Below, in pieces: positions 32,839-41,220 of a stretch of DNA of 53,034 nucleotides. The first letter of the stretch is position 1. Every line of letters starts with the position of its first letter. Source of the stretch: Clostridium luticellarii (lineage in GTDB: Bacteria > Bacillota > Clostridia > Clostridiales > Clostridiaceae); assembly GCF_002995845.1 (NCBI RefSeq), contig NZ_PVXP01000019.1, positions 1 through 53,034 on the forward strand, written 5' to 3'. The position numbers and the translations under genes are program-made. Below the pieces are notes generated by a model that saw only the letters and a program-made list of their open reading frames with translations, was not told where the DNA came from and ran no database searches.

Positions 32839-33516
32839 ATGAAAGACATGCATAATGCATTGAGTAATTGTATATTGATGAAAAATTTTTCAGAAAATGA
32901 AATTAAAAGCTTTTTGGAAAAGGTTAACTATACTTTTCTTTCCTATTCAAAGGGAGAGATTATAGCTATTGAAGAATCGAATTGTTCAAAGATAGGAATA
33001 ATTACAAGCGGAACTGTGGAAGTTCAAAAAATATTTTCTTCAGGAAAAGTCATTACTATAGGCAGCTTAAAAGTAAGTGACATATTTGGAGAGGTGATAA
33101 TATTTTCTAATAGAAACACCTACCCTGCCACTATCACAGCTTCAAGCAATGCAGATGTTATGTTTATATCCAAGGAGGATATATTGAAATTATGTAATCT
33201 ATTCCCTGTATTTCTAAATAATTTCATGTCGCTTTTATCCAATAAAATACTTATGCTGAATAAAAAGCTTAAAAATATATCTTATGAAACCCTGCGTCAA
33301 AAAATTGCATCTTACATTTTAGATGAGTACAGCCATCAAAAAAAACTGGATATAATTCTAAATTATACAAGAAAAGAAATGGCTGAACAGCTCGGAATTC
33401 CCAGACCGTCACTTTCCAGAGAGCTTGTGAATATGAAAAAAGACAATTTAATAGATTTCAGCAAAAACCATATAATAATAAAAAATGTAAATAATCTGGA
33501 AAAACTGTTATTCTAA
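32839..33516 (+). CDS. Crp/Fnr family transcriptional regulator
   Basis: About 225 residues: cyclic-nucleotide-binding-like beta-roll (20-125, 'GIITSGTVEVQKIFSSGKVI'), dimer helix, and helix-turn-helix 'TRKEMAEQLGIPRPSLSREL'. No Fe-S Cys set like Fnr is present (isolated Cys near the N-terminus and at 'LKLCNLF'). It resembles HcpR-type regulators that control hybrid cluster protein and ferredoxin genes. The start ATG at 32839 (or 32848) has only a weak SD, and the repeat-like element ends 30 nt upstream. The divergent ferredoxin-type gene is the likely target. Confidence 0.85.
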   Translation: MKDMHNALSNCILMKNFSENEIKSFLEKVNYTFLSYSKGEIIAIEESNCSKIGIITSGTVEVQKIFSSGKVITIGSLKVSDIFGEVIIFSNRNTYPATITASSNADVMFISKEDILKLCNLFPVFLNNFMSLLSNKILMLNKKLKNISYETLRQKIASYILDEYSHQKKLDIILNYTRKEMAEQLGIPRPSLSRELVNMKKDNLIDFSKNHIIIKNVNNLEKLLF

Positions 33517-33547
33517 AAAAGGGAAACGAAAATTTCGTCTCCCTTTT
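33517..33547. terminator. Bidirectional terminator
   Basis: AAAAGGG..ACGAAAATTTCGT..CCCTTTT with a 2-nt mismatch; T-rich tails on both strands. It serves the Crp/Fnr gene (+) and the tiny peptide gene at 33556 (-). Confidence 0.8.
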
Positions 33548-33555
33548 ATTTTATT

Positions 33556-33657
33556 CTAGCATATTCCTCTTCCACATCCACCACATAATAACAATAATAT
33601 TATTATTATTATTATTGAACTGTTTCCGCGTCCACGATCACAACATCTGTGTGACAT
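33556..33657 (-). CDS. 33-residue Cys/Gly-rich single-span peptide (tiny gene 1)
   Basis: A small gene with a near-ideal SD: AAGGAGGGG, then 5 nt, then ATG at 33657. The peptide starts MSHRCCDRGRGNSS (basic, Cys), continues with six Ile and four Leu as one membrane span, and ends CGGCGRGIC. A terminator follows 9 nt after the stop. A second gene of the same design with an identical leader lies 143 nt upstream. The architecture recalls very small Gly-rich sporulation-associated membrane peptides such as YjcZ, but the order and Cys content differ. Function unknown; Cys could bind metal or form disulfides. Confidence 0.72.
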   Translation of the reverse strand: MSHRCCDRGRGNSSIIIIIILLLLCGGCGRGIC

Positions 33658-33799
33658 AAAGACCCCTCCTTATTATCCTTAAATTATAATATATAATTTT
33701 TAAGTTAGCTTAATTTTTCATCCTTTGTTTTTATATTTTATTAGTATATAAGCTTTTTAAAATGAAAAAATGTTATTCTTCAGTATAGGCAGCCTGTAT

Positions 33800-33913
33800 C
33801 TAACAATCTTTTCCAAAACCACCACAGTCAATACCGCAGCACAGTATTAGAATTATTATTATAACAAGTATTTCTTTTCCACTGCCTCGTTTACCACAAC
33901 TTCTACGTGACAT
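33800..33913 (-). CDS. 37-residue Cys/Gly-rich single-span peptide (tiny gene 2, paralogue)
   Basis: The 20-nt leader-start AAGGAGGGGTCTTTATGTCA is identical to that of tiny gene 1. The peptide runs MSRRSCGKRGSGKE, a ten-residue span of Ile, Leu and Val, then CCGIDCGGFGKDC. It shares the plan basic Cys-containing N-terminus, one hydrophobic segment, Cys/Gly C-terminus with its neighbour while only part of the residues agree, so purifying selection on the plan is likely. No promoter or terminator is clear. The surrounding 33660-33799 and 33914-34070 stretches show no other gene. Confidence 0.72.
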   Translation of the reverse strand: MSRRSCGKRGSGKEILVIIIILILCCGIDCGGFGKDC

Positions 33914-34112
33914 AAAGACCCCTCCTTATCTTCTTTAAATAATTGTATTATTTTACGTACTCTTTTTTTTCATCATGTGTTCTATACTTTTATAATATTA
34001 ACTATCTTTACAAATGTGACTTTTATTTCTAAAATAATTAAAAAATCCTCCCATTTGTGTTATTGTATACTTGTACATATTAAATAATATTATCAAATTT
34101 GGAGGACTGATT

Positions 34113-34940
34113 ATGGAAAAAATTAAAATTAAGAATAAACTTCAGCAGGCTTTTGAAACTTTAATTCCCTATATGCAGTATTTTTTTGATGATGAGGTGG
34201 CCTTCACCATGTCAAATACCACTCACTTCATAAAAGTGGTGAATAGCGAGAGCATAAACATGAATGCAAAAGCTGGGGATCCTCTAAGGCCTACTGGTGC
34301 TGCCTATGAATGTATAAAAGCTAAAAAACCTGTTTCAATCATGGTCCCCAAAGAAACCTTTGGATTAGAATTAAAAGCCATAGGAATACCTGTAAAAGAA
34401 GACGACAAAATAATTGGAAGTATAGTTCTGGCAAAGAGCTTAAAAAGGCATTATGAATTCAGGGAAGTGTTCAAAATTTTGTCCGAATCTATAAGCAATA
34501 TTTCAAAAGCTTCAGGTATTTTGTCTTCTGGAGTTCAGAATGCTGTAAATTCCAACGAAAATATACTAAATGAGGTAAGAGATGCTTTAAACAAATCTGA
34601 AAATACAGATAAGGTCTTAAATTTCATAAGAAATATAGCCTCTCAAACCAATCTTCTTGGTTTAAATGCAGCTATAGAAGCTTCAAGGGCCGGAGAACAT
34701 GGAAAAGGATTTTCGGTAGTCGCCAATGAAATAAGGAAATTATCCAATTCAAGCAACACATCCATAAATGAAATAAATTCTACATTAACTGAAATAAAAA
34801 AATCTGTAAGCAATATTTCCCGGGGAATTTCATCTACGGCTGATACTTTCAAAAATCAGTTGTCTGAAATACAGGAGCTAGATGCCTCCATAAACAGTCT
34901 GAACACGTTAACAGATAAGCTAACGAAGCTGTCAGAATAG
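34113..34940 (+). CDS. Soluble methyl-accepting chemotaxis-type protein
   Basis: A 275-residue chemoreceptor without any membrane span. The N-terminal about 120 residues form a small sensor-like domain ('[20 protein letters not shown]', '[19 protein letters not shown]', PAS/GAF-like). The C-terminus has the conserved signalling tip '[20 protein letters not shown]' followed by [18 protein letters not shown], which contacts CheW and CheA. It is far shorter than membrane receptors and has a truncated helical bundle. The start is ATG 34113, 7 nt after GGAGG. Its ligand is unknown; no other chemotaxis gene is nearby. Confidence 0.87.
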   Translation: MEKIKIKNKLQQAFETLIPYMQYFFDDEVAFTMSNTTHFIKVVNSESINMNAKAGDPLRPTGAAYECIKAKKPVSIMVPKETFGLELKAIGIPVKEDDKIIGSIVLAKSLKRHYEFREVFKILSESISNISKASGILSSGVQNAVNSNENILNEVRDALNKSENTDKVLNFIRNIASQTNLLGLNAAIEASRAGEHGKGFSVVANEIRKLSNSSNTSINEINSTLTEIKKSVSNISRGISSTADTFKNQLSEIQELDASINSLNTLTDKLTKLSE

Positions 34941-34951
34941 TATTTAAAATT

Positions 34952-34985
34952 AAAGTACAGAGTTCAAAACTAAACTCTGTACTTT
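34952..34985 (+). terminator. Terminator after the chemoreceptor gene
   Basis: Perfect stem AAAGTACAGAGTT / AACTCTGTACTTT (34952-34964, 34973-34985) with an 8-nt loop; a looser T-rich tail (GGATATATTTTT) follows. Confidence 0.75.
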
Positions 34986-35045
34986 GGATATATTTTTCGC
35001 CATTAACTTATAACTACCTTCAAAAACCACTTTTTTTAAAAGATT

Positions 35046-36056
35046 TTAAAAGTTTTTCTTTAACGTAAAATCTGGAAATATATTCCCTACTTTTTCTCCC
35101 ACATTATTTAAATTTTTTCCATTTTTATATCTACTCAATATATCTTTTTCCCTATCATCCAGGACATTAAGGTCCTCCAGGCATTTAACCACTGTAGGCC
35201 ATATTGCCCTGGTACCGCCATCCTCTATCTTTATTGCTATCCCAAAATCAGCACCTCTGACTCCAATACAATATATGCCCTCTGCTCCAAATTTCCCTAT
35301 AATTTTATTATGGGTATTTTTTATGATTTCAGTGCAAAACCCATTGGTACCTGCCACCATTTCAGGAGCATTGTTTACAGCACTGAATATTCTATCCGCA
35401 GCTTTTTTATAGCTTTCAGACAGCCCATAACCACTGGCAATTTTTGAATACCCCAGTGCCATGTTGTATAAAGGCATTCCAAAAACAGGTACAGTACACC
35501 CATCCGTTCCCATGACTATATTTTTTTCTTTTATAGAACAGATTTCAGATACTATAGTCTTAATTTCTTTTTGAACAGGATGTTCTGGTGAATTGTAATT
35601 TTCTATATTATACCCCTTTAACACACATACGGAAAGTATTCCGGCATGTTTCCCGGAGCAGTCCGTATAGGTGGGGTTCAATTTTGCATGTTCCCATAAA
35701 AGTTTTTGGGAATATTCCCTGCTCAAGGACAATGTAGAACCGCACAATAAATTATTTACATTAAGTCCTATCTTATTTAATATTTTTTCTACAGTTTCTC
35801 TATGAAATTCTTCCCCATAATGGGAACCGCACATTATAGAAAGCTCCTTATCCGTAAAGGAAAATCTCTCCGATGCCCCTGACAATATAACTTCCATAGT
35901 CTGTATTGGTTTAGCGGCAGATCTCATATAAGCAACTTTATGTGAATCTCCCAGACTATAGACAAGATTACCCTTACTATTTACTACTGCTATATCCGCT
36001 CTGTGAATACTTTCAACCAAAGATCCCCTTGTAACTTTTACTACTATTTCTGACAT
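35046..36056 (-). CDS. Asparaginase (L-asparaginase II / PF06089 family)
   Basis: A 336-residue amidohydrolase of the thermolabile, R. etli-type asparaginase group: 'VKVTRGSLVESIHRADIAVV', 'YMRSAAKPIQTMEVILSGA' (Ser-Lys active region), 'MCGSHYGEEFHRETVEKIL', 'TYTDCSGKHAGILSVCVLKG' and 'GTDGCTVPVFGMPLYNMALG'. It hydrolyses asparagine to aspartate and ammonia in the cytosol. The start is ATG 36056 after GGAGG; upstream in-frame sequence is unsupported. A monocistronic gene, not linked to an aspartase in view. Confidence 0.87.
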   Translation of the reverse strand: MSEIVVKVTRGSLVESIHRADIAVVNSKGNLVYSLGDSHKVAYMRSAAKPIQTMEVILSGASERFSFTDKELSIMCGSHYGEEFHRETVEKILNKIGLNVNNLLCGSTLSLSREYSQKLLWEHAKLNPTYTDCSGKHAGILSVCVLKGYNIENYNSPEHPVQKEIKTIVSEICSIKEKNIVMGTDGCTVPVFGMPLYNMALGYSKIASGYGLSESYKKAADRIFSAVNNAPEMVAGTNGFCTEIIKNTHNKIIGKFGAEGIYCIGVRGADFGIAIKIEDGGTRAIWPTVVKCLEDLNVLDDREKDILSRYKNGKNLNNVGEKVGNIFPDFTLKKNF

Positions 36057-36240
36057 AAAAATTCCTCCAATTAATTCAAAGTCCAATTTAAAGTATTCTA
36101 CCTCAATTTTTCTTATAAGTATACAATTTAAAAATTTTTTCACACATTATCAATGTCCTCATCATTTCTATATTATAGTAAGCAAAAATGTATCATAATA
36201 TATAAAAGATTAATGTTCAGGAAATTATTTTTAATGGAAT

Positions 36241-36269
36241 TTTACATAAGTTATGGATTAGGTTATAAT
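36241..36269 (+). promoter_or_regulatory. Promoter of the GNAT acetyltransferase gene
   Basis: TTTACA (36241-36246), 17 nt, TATAAT (36264-36269), about 60 nt before the start codon. Confidence 0.6.
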
Positions 36270-36331
36270 AGTTACGTATAAAAAACTATTATTTTTTAAT
36301 TTTGACTTTTTTACAAGGGGTGAACCACACT

Positions 36332-36886
36332 TTGGTTAAAGATTTATTGAAAGGTTCTAAAATAGCACTTACTTCTTTCAAAGACTCCCATCTGCCTTCT
36401 TTAGAAAAGTGGTATAATGATATATATTTTTTAAGAAATTTTGACATGATACCGGCTTTTCCAAGAAGTGCTAAGGAATTGAATGTTACACTAAAAAATC
36501 TGTTTGAATCCCAGGATAAGTTTATGTTTGCAATAAACTCAGTAAAAGATGATGAAATAGTTGGAATTACAGGTTTTGAGAACATACTTTGGAATAATGG
36601 TACTGCAACAATATATATAGGCATCGGTGAGAAAGATCACAGAGGCTGCGGAATAGGAAGCGAAGCTTTATACCTTACTATGGAATTTGGTTTTGAAGAA
36701 TTAAATCTTCACAGAATACAACTGACCGTTATATCTTATAATAAACCTGCCATAAAGCTCTATGAAAAATTGGGCTTCAAGAAAGAGGGAACCTACAGAC
36801 AATTTATTTATAGGGATGGAAACAGATATGACATGTATCTTTATGGAATACTAAGATCTGAATGGGAAGCCACTATAAAAAAATAA
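36332..36886 (+). CDS. GNAT family N-acetyltransferase (RimJ/RimL-like)
   Basis: About 184 residues with the acetyl-CoA site 'IYIGIGEKDHRGCGIGSEAL' (motif A, R/Q-x-x-G-x-G/A), 'LNLHRIQLTVISYNKPAIKL' and 'YEKLGFKKEGTYRQFIYRDG', the standard RimJ/RimL pattern. It acetylates an amine, possibly a protein N-terminus, amino acid or antibiotic. The start is uncertain: TTG 36332 lies about 11 nt after AAGGGG; an in-frame GTG at 36320 overlaps that SD and a TTG at 36302 is further up. The next gene follows after a 71-nt gap that contains an unused SD. Confidence 0.85.
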   Translation: MVKDLLKGSKIALTSFKDSHLPSLEKWYNDIYFLRNFDMIPAFPRSAKELNVTLKNLFESQDKFMFAINSVKDDEIVGITGFENILWNNGTATIYIGIGEKDHRGCGIGSEALYLTMEFGFEELNLHRIQLTVISYNKPAIKLYEKLGFKKEGTYRQFIYRDGNRYDMYLYGILRSEWEATIKK

Positions 36887-36957
36887 GAGGAGGTATTATC
36901 AGTAAAATAATAGATATTACACCATAACGTGTACAATCTATTAAACTGTAGAATTTT

Positions 36958-37884
36958 ATGCTTACATTTAAACCTATTACTATAGATGACAAAATAGTCT
37001 TTGACAAATACTTGAACAAATACAATTTCAATACCTGCGAATATTCTTTTACCAGCCTGATTATATGGAAAGAAGGCTGTGATGTTCAATATACCATTTA
37101 TGATAATGCACTCATCATAAAGAAAAAAGATTTCAATGAAAACTATTATTTTATGCAGCCTCTTGGGTATACTGCATCAAACTTAAAAAATATAATAAAA
37201 GAACTGCTGAAGTACAAGGAAGAACATTCCATGCCTTACTTGTTCAAAGATCTCGAGCAAACATTTTTAGACGAATTGAAGGAAATTTACGGAGACAATA
37301 TCCATATAAAAGCTGATATAGACAATTTTGATTATATCTATGACTCCGACAAGCTCATAAATCTATCAGGTAAAAAACTCCACTCTAAAAAAAATCACTA
37401 CAATTATTTCGTAAAAAACTATGATTATAAAGTTAAAGACTTTTCCGAACCAGGTGTAAAAGATGATATCAAAAAAGCTGCTGAAATTTGGTATGAGGAA
37501 AACAATAAAGGCGATAAACATTTATTCTACGAATTAAAAGGTATCAAAGAAATTGTAGAAAATATGGATATTTTAAACTTAAATGCCATGGCAGTATATG
37601 TTGATGATAGAATAGCCGCCTTTACCATAGGTGAACGGGTCAACAACAATATGGGAATTATACACATAGAAAAAGGCACCTCTTCCATAAGGGGCATATA
37701 CACCTTTGTAAATAAAACTTTTGTACAGAACTATCTGGCAGATGTAAAGTACATCAACAGAGAGCAGGATTTGGGAATTCCAGGTCTCAGAAAAGCTAAA
37801 AAATCATATCATCCCATAAAAATGGGAGAGAAATATTGTATAAATTTTCCCGCCCTTGTAGGATGTAAATCAAGTGATTTTTAA
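36958..37884 (+). CDS. DUF2156 family protein (aminoacyl-lipid transferase-like GNAT fold)
   Basis: A 308-residue protein with the DUF2156 pattern: 'FKPITIDDKIVFDKYLNKYN', 'NYYFMQPLGY', 'SGKKLHSKKNHYNYFVKNYD', 'AMAVYVDDRIAAFTIGE' and the terminal 'YINREQDLGIPGLRKAKKSY'. The family is related to the catalytic part of lysyl-phosphatidylglycerol synthase (MprF) and tandem GNAT folds. No membrane domain is present. The start ATG has a weak SD. It probably transfers an acyl or aminoacyl group; the substrate is unknown. Confidence 0.82.
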   Translation: MLTFKPITIDDKIVFDKYLNKYNFNTCEYSFTSLIIWKEGCDVQYTIYDNALIIKKKDFNENYYFMQPLGYTASNLKNIIKELLKYKEEHSMPYLFKDLEQTFLDELKEIYGDNIHIKADIDNFDYIYDSDKLINLSGKKLHSKKNHYNYFVKNYDYKVKDFSEPGVKDDIKKAAEIWYEENNKGDKHLFYELKGIKEIVENMDILNLNAMAVYVDDRIAAFTIGERVNNNMGIIHIEKGTSSIRGIYTFVNKTFVQNYLADVKYINREQDLGIPGLRKAKKSYHPIKMGEKYCINFPALVGCKSSDF

Positions 37885-37927
37885 GCTCAGATAGAATTTG
37901 CCGACAAATTGAACAGCTTCATTTCAT

Positions 37928-37961
37928 AAAACTCAGAAAATAAAACTTATTTCTGAGTTTT
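37928..37961. terminator. Bidirectional terminator
   Basis: AAAACTCAGAAA (37928-37939) pairs with TTCTGAGTTTT (37951-37961). T-rich tails lie on both strands; the stem overlaps the stop end of the DUF815 gene. Confidence 0.75.
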
Positions 37962-39335
37962 ATTTTCTATTTTAAACTTTTTCTGGCATCCTTCCACCCA
38001 ATCTACAAACTGCCTGGCAGTTCTTGCTGAACGTCCATTGTACCATCGCTCCCATTTAAGAGCCTCATTGTAAAGTTTTTCTCTGTCAATATTTAATTTT
38101 CTTTTTTCTGCGATACCTTCTACAATCTGCAGATACTTATTTTTATCCGGTGATACAAACACTACATTTATTCCAAATCTATCCGCCAATGAAAGTTTTT
38201 CCTGCACGCTGTCCTGACCGTGGACTTCATCATCAAAGCCAGCAGAGGACGAATCCCCTCTTTCACTAAAATACTCCTTGACCAGATGTCTTCTGTTTGA
38301 AGTGGCATATATCAATATGTTTGAAGATCTGTTTTCAAATCCCCCCTCAAGCATTGATTTAAGAGCAGTGTAGCTCTCTTCATTATCTGAAAAAACCAAA
38401 TCATCTACAAAAACGATAAATCTTTGAGGCCTGTTTTTTAATTTTCTTATTATCTCCGGGAACTCCTCCAGATACGCCTTGGGCAATTCCACCATTCGAA
38501 GTCCCTTTTTATAATATTTATTGAGGATAGCCTTAACCGTAGAAGATTTTCCTGTACCTCTATCTCCATGAATCAACACATTATTGGCCGGAAAACCATT
38601 TAAAAATTGTACTGTATTGTCTTCTACAATTTGGTGCTCCTTTTCATATCCAATAAGATCTGAAAGTTGAATTGGATCCGGATCTTCAATTTCTCTGAAA
38701 TGTCCTCTTCCGTCGATATGTGCCCATACAAAGGCCCTATACCTGGCAAATACACCACATCCATATGTATTGTGGAATTTTTCCAATTCATCAATGCATT
38801 TCCCCCAGCTGCTGCTGCAGTGAAAACTCTTTTCTATTGCCCTCAGATGATCAGGATAATTTTCTTCCTTGAAATCATCTTTTGTTTCCCATTGAGGAAA
38901 TCTTAAAATCATTCTTTTATATACATCCTTGTCAAAATGTTTCAATAATTGTCTCTTTATATCGGAAGCACTCAGCTCAGCAATACTTTGAAGCTTTTCA
39001 AGGTCCCCAGCTGCCGCGGTCTTAATTACATTTTCACTTTCTTTAAAGTTTCCCCTCTCGGCTTTGAGTGAAAAAGAATTCTCACTAAAAATTATCTTGT
39101 CAATGATATAATCCCTTAAGGAAAAATATTCACTTTCCACTAGTTCAAAGAAAAATTCATTGTACAAATTTGCTGAAGTTTCCATGTTAACTTTTTCCTT
39201 GTCAATATATCCTACAAGTTTTCTTAAACTGCCTATAACCCTATCCCCAAGCAAATTTCTATAAACAGAAATGGAATCCAAAGCTAGACTTTCATACTTT
39301 ATGTGAAAATCCGCCTTAAAATTTATACTTTTCAT
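37947..39335 (-). CDS. DUF815 family AAA-type ATPase
   Basis: A 462-residue cytosolic ATPase. The N-terminal about 230 residues are family specific; the AAA core has Walker A 'IHGDRGTGKSSTVKAIL' (about 255-270), Walker B 'FIVFVDDLVFSDNEESYTAL', sensor-1 'ILIYATSNRRHL' and the C-terminal 'WYNGRSARTARQFVDWVEG' with a sensor-2 Arg. DUF815 proteins occur widely in bacteria and their clients are not established. Acidic, serine-rich insert 'RGDSSSAGFDDEVHGQDSVQ' follows the sensor. A solitary gene. Confidence 0.88.
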   Translation of the reverse strand: MKSINFKADFHIKYESLALDSISVYRNLLGDRVIGSLRKLVGYIDKEKVNMETSANLYNEFFFELVESEYFSLRDYIIDKIIFSENSFSLKAERGNFKESENVIKTAAAGDLEKLQSIAELSASDIKRQLLKHFDKDVYKRMILRFPQWETKDDFKEENYPDHLRAIEKSFHCSSSWGKCIDELEKFHNTYGCGVFARYRAFVWAHIDGRGHFREIEDPDPIQLSDLIGYEKEHQIVEDNTVQFLNGFPANNVLIHGDRGTGKSSTVKAILNKYYKKGLRMVELPKAYLEEFPEIIRKLKNRPQRFIVFVDDLVFSDNEESYTALKSMLEGGFENRSSNILIYATSNRRHLVKEYFSERGDSSSAGFDDEVHGQDSVQEKLSLADRFGINVVFVSPDKNKYLQIVEGIAEKRKLNIDREKLYNEALKWERWYNGRSARTARQFVDWVEGCQKKFKIENKTQK

Positions 39336-39493
39336 AAATAGCCCCCCAAATAAATTATTTATACTTCATTTTAGCACATTGATTATTAAAAACCAGCATT
39401 TATCCAAATTAAATTTATACCCATGAGATCAAAAATGAAATATTATGTTATAATTAATGTAAGTAAAAATTATCATAAAAGCAGAGGTTGATC

Positions 39494-40312
39494 ATGAATA
39501 CAAAATTAGAAATATTAAAAGAAAATCTTAAATCACATGAAAGCGTATTAATAGCATTTTCCGGCGGAGTTGACAGCACATTTTTATTGAAAGTTGCATA
39601 TGACGTTCTACAGGATAAAGTTATTGCCGTCACTGCAACTTCCTCTACCTATCCCAAAAGAGAATTGAACGAAGCTAAAAAATATGCAAAATCCATAGGA
39701 GTACGACATATAATTATAGAGTCAGAAGAACTCGACATCAAAGGGTACTCACAAAATCCAGTAAACAGATGCTACTATTGTAAAAAGGAGCTGTATTCAA
39801 AGCTCAAAAAAGTGGCAGATGAAAATGGCATAAAATATATTTTAGACGGTTCAAATTTTGACGATATAGGTGATTACAGACCTGGAATGAAAGCTGCTAG
39901 AGAACTTGGAGTTATAAGTCCACTAAAAGAAGCCGAATTGACTAAAGAAGAGATTAGAACATATTCTAAGGAAATGGGTCTGCCGACTTGGGACAAACCT
40001 TCCTTTGCATGTTTATCTTCAAGATTTCCCTATGGAAACGAAATCAATAGTAAAAAATTAAAAATGGTAGAAGATGCGGAACAATTTTTACTGGATTTGG
40101 GTTTTAAACAGGTCAGGGTTAGACATCATGGAGAAATTGCAAGAATTGAAGTTGCTCCGGATGAAAGAACTAAATTTTTTGATCTGGATGTAATGAATAA
40201 AGTAGGCAATAAATTAAAAGACATAGGATATACCTACGTTACCCTGGATATCTTAGGATATAAAACAGGCAGCATGAACGCAGTACTTCAAAAAAGTGTA
40301 CAGTTAAAATAA
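39494..40312 (+). CDS. larE: ATP-dependent sacrificial sulfur transferase LarE
   Basis: LarE adenylates the pyridinium dicarboxylate precursor and donates a Cys sulfur to build the nickel-pincer cofactor of lactate racemase. The PP-loop 'IAFSGGVDSTFLLKVA' is N-terminal, with 'NRCYYCKKELYSKL', 'DGSNFDDIGDYRPGMKAARE' and 'SFACLSSRFPYG' carrying the candidate sacrificial Cys. The start is ATG 39494, 6 nt after AGAGG. Length is 272 residues. No larA, larB or larC is in the window, so it stands alone here and may act with genes elsewhere. Confidence 0.88.
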   Translation: MNTKLEILKENLKSHESVLIAFSGGVDSTFLLKVAYDVLQDKVIAVTATSSTYPKRELNEAKKYAKSIGVRHIIIESEELDIKGYSQNPVNRCYYCKKELYSKLKKVADENGIKYILDGSNFDDIGDYRPGMKAARELGVISPLKEAELTKEEIRTYSKEMGLPTWDKPSFACLSSRFPYGNEINSKKLKMVEDAEQFLLDLGFKQVRVRHHGEIARIEVAPDERTKFFDLDVMNKVGNKLKDIGYTYVTLDILGYKTGSMNAVLQKSVQLK

Positions 40313-40327
40313 CAGCTATAAAATAAT

Positions 40328-40363
40328 AATGAAGGTTTTCAGACTGTGTCGAAAACCTTCATT
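40328..40363 (+). terminator. Terminator after larE
   Basis: Perfect 13-bp stem AATGAAGGTTTTC / GAAAACCTTCATT with loop AGACTGTGTC; only a weak T tail on the plus strand. Confidence 0.65.
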
Positions 40364-40411
40364 AACTATATACTATTAACTATTAACCTCTCATTCATCC
40401 GATCTTTATAT

Positions 40412-41011
40412 CTATCTGAATATCTTTATTCTATCCTCCAGTGGACTGATTTCCTTTTCTCCAGCTCCTGAAACTGGTTTTCCAAAAGGAAGCTGTGCAA
40501 TTAATTCCCAATTACCAGGTATTTTATATGTTTTTTTCACTTCTTCATCTATAAGCGGATTATAATGTTGAATAGAAGCTCCTAAACCTTCTACTTCCAA
40601 TGAAGTCCATATTATATACTGGAGAATCCCCGAAGCCTGCTGGGACCAGAGAGGAAATTTGTCTTTATAAGTGGGGAAATTTTTCTGAAGCCCTGATACT
40701 ACATCCCGATCTTCAAAGAACAAAAGAGAACCGTAGCCATTTCTAAAAGAATTAATCTTTTCTGCCGTTTTTGAAAAATTTTCAGGGGGAACTATCTTTT
40801 TAAGTTCAGCTTCTACAATATCCCACAATTTATCATGATTTTTCCCCAAAAGCACCACTACTCTTGAACTCTGTGAGTTAAAAGCAGAAGGGGCATTTTT
40901 TACTGCTTCCTGAACTACATCTATTATTCTATCCTCGGGCACAACTTTTTCCTTATTTATACCATAAATAGTTCTTCTATTTTTCACTGCACTATAAAAA
41001 TCTTTACTCAT
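40412..41011 (-). CDS. Nitroreductase family protein
   Basis: A 199-residue FMN-dependent reductase-like protein: N-terminal 'SAVKNRRTIYGINKE' (FMN phosphate Arg pair), 'VKNAPSAFNSQSSRVVVLLG' and 'GLGASIQHYNPLIDEEVKKT' are typical of the fatty-acid-repression FrnE-like/YodC nitroreductase group. Members reduce nitro groups or quinones with NAD(P)H. The start is ATG 41011 behind GGAGG. A solitary gene. Confidence 0.87.
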   Translation of the reverse strand: MSKDFYSAVKNRRTIYGINKEKVVPEDRIIDVVQEAVKNAPSAFNSQSSRVVVLLGKNHDKLWDIVEAELKKIVPPENFSKTAEKINSFRNGYGSLLFFEDRDVVSGLQKNFPTYKDKFPLWSQQASGILQYIIWTSLEVEGLGASIQHYNPLIDEEVKKTYKIPGNWELIAQLPFGKPVSGAGEKEISPLEDRIKIFR

Positions 41012-41187
41012 TTTATATACCTCCAATCAAATAATAATTATCTGTTGATATAAATTATACACTATTTGTCTAAAAATTCAATACATGTAAGTAAAATTTT
41101 TCTTTGATGGAACAGAATATTTCTGAAAATTAAATGGGGATATACTTTACATGTCCTGTATATGGAAACTTTCAAAGATCCGATGCA

Positions 41188-41220
41188 AAAAAATTGCTGG
41201 CATTTAACCAGCAATTTTTT
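41188..41220 (-). terminator. Rho-independent terminator of asnB
   Basis: AAAAAATTGCTGG / CCAGCAATTTTTT (41188-41200, 41208-41220), 13-bp perfect stem with a T run on the minus strand; it starts at the asnB stop codon. Confidence 0.88.

Noticed and set aside
33590-33617. Run of TAT/ATT triplets, looking like a simple-sequence repeat
   Set aside because: It is explained as Ile codons of the 33-residue peptide gene, though slippage there could vary the length of the membrane span.
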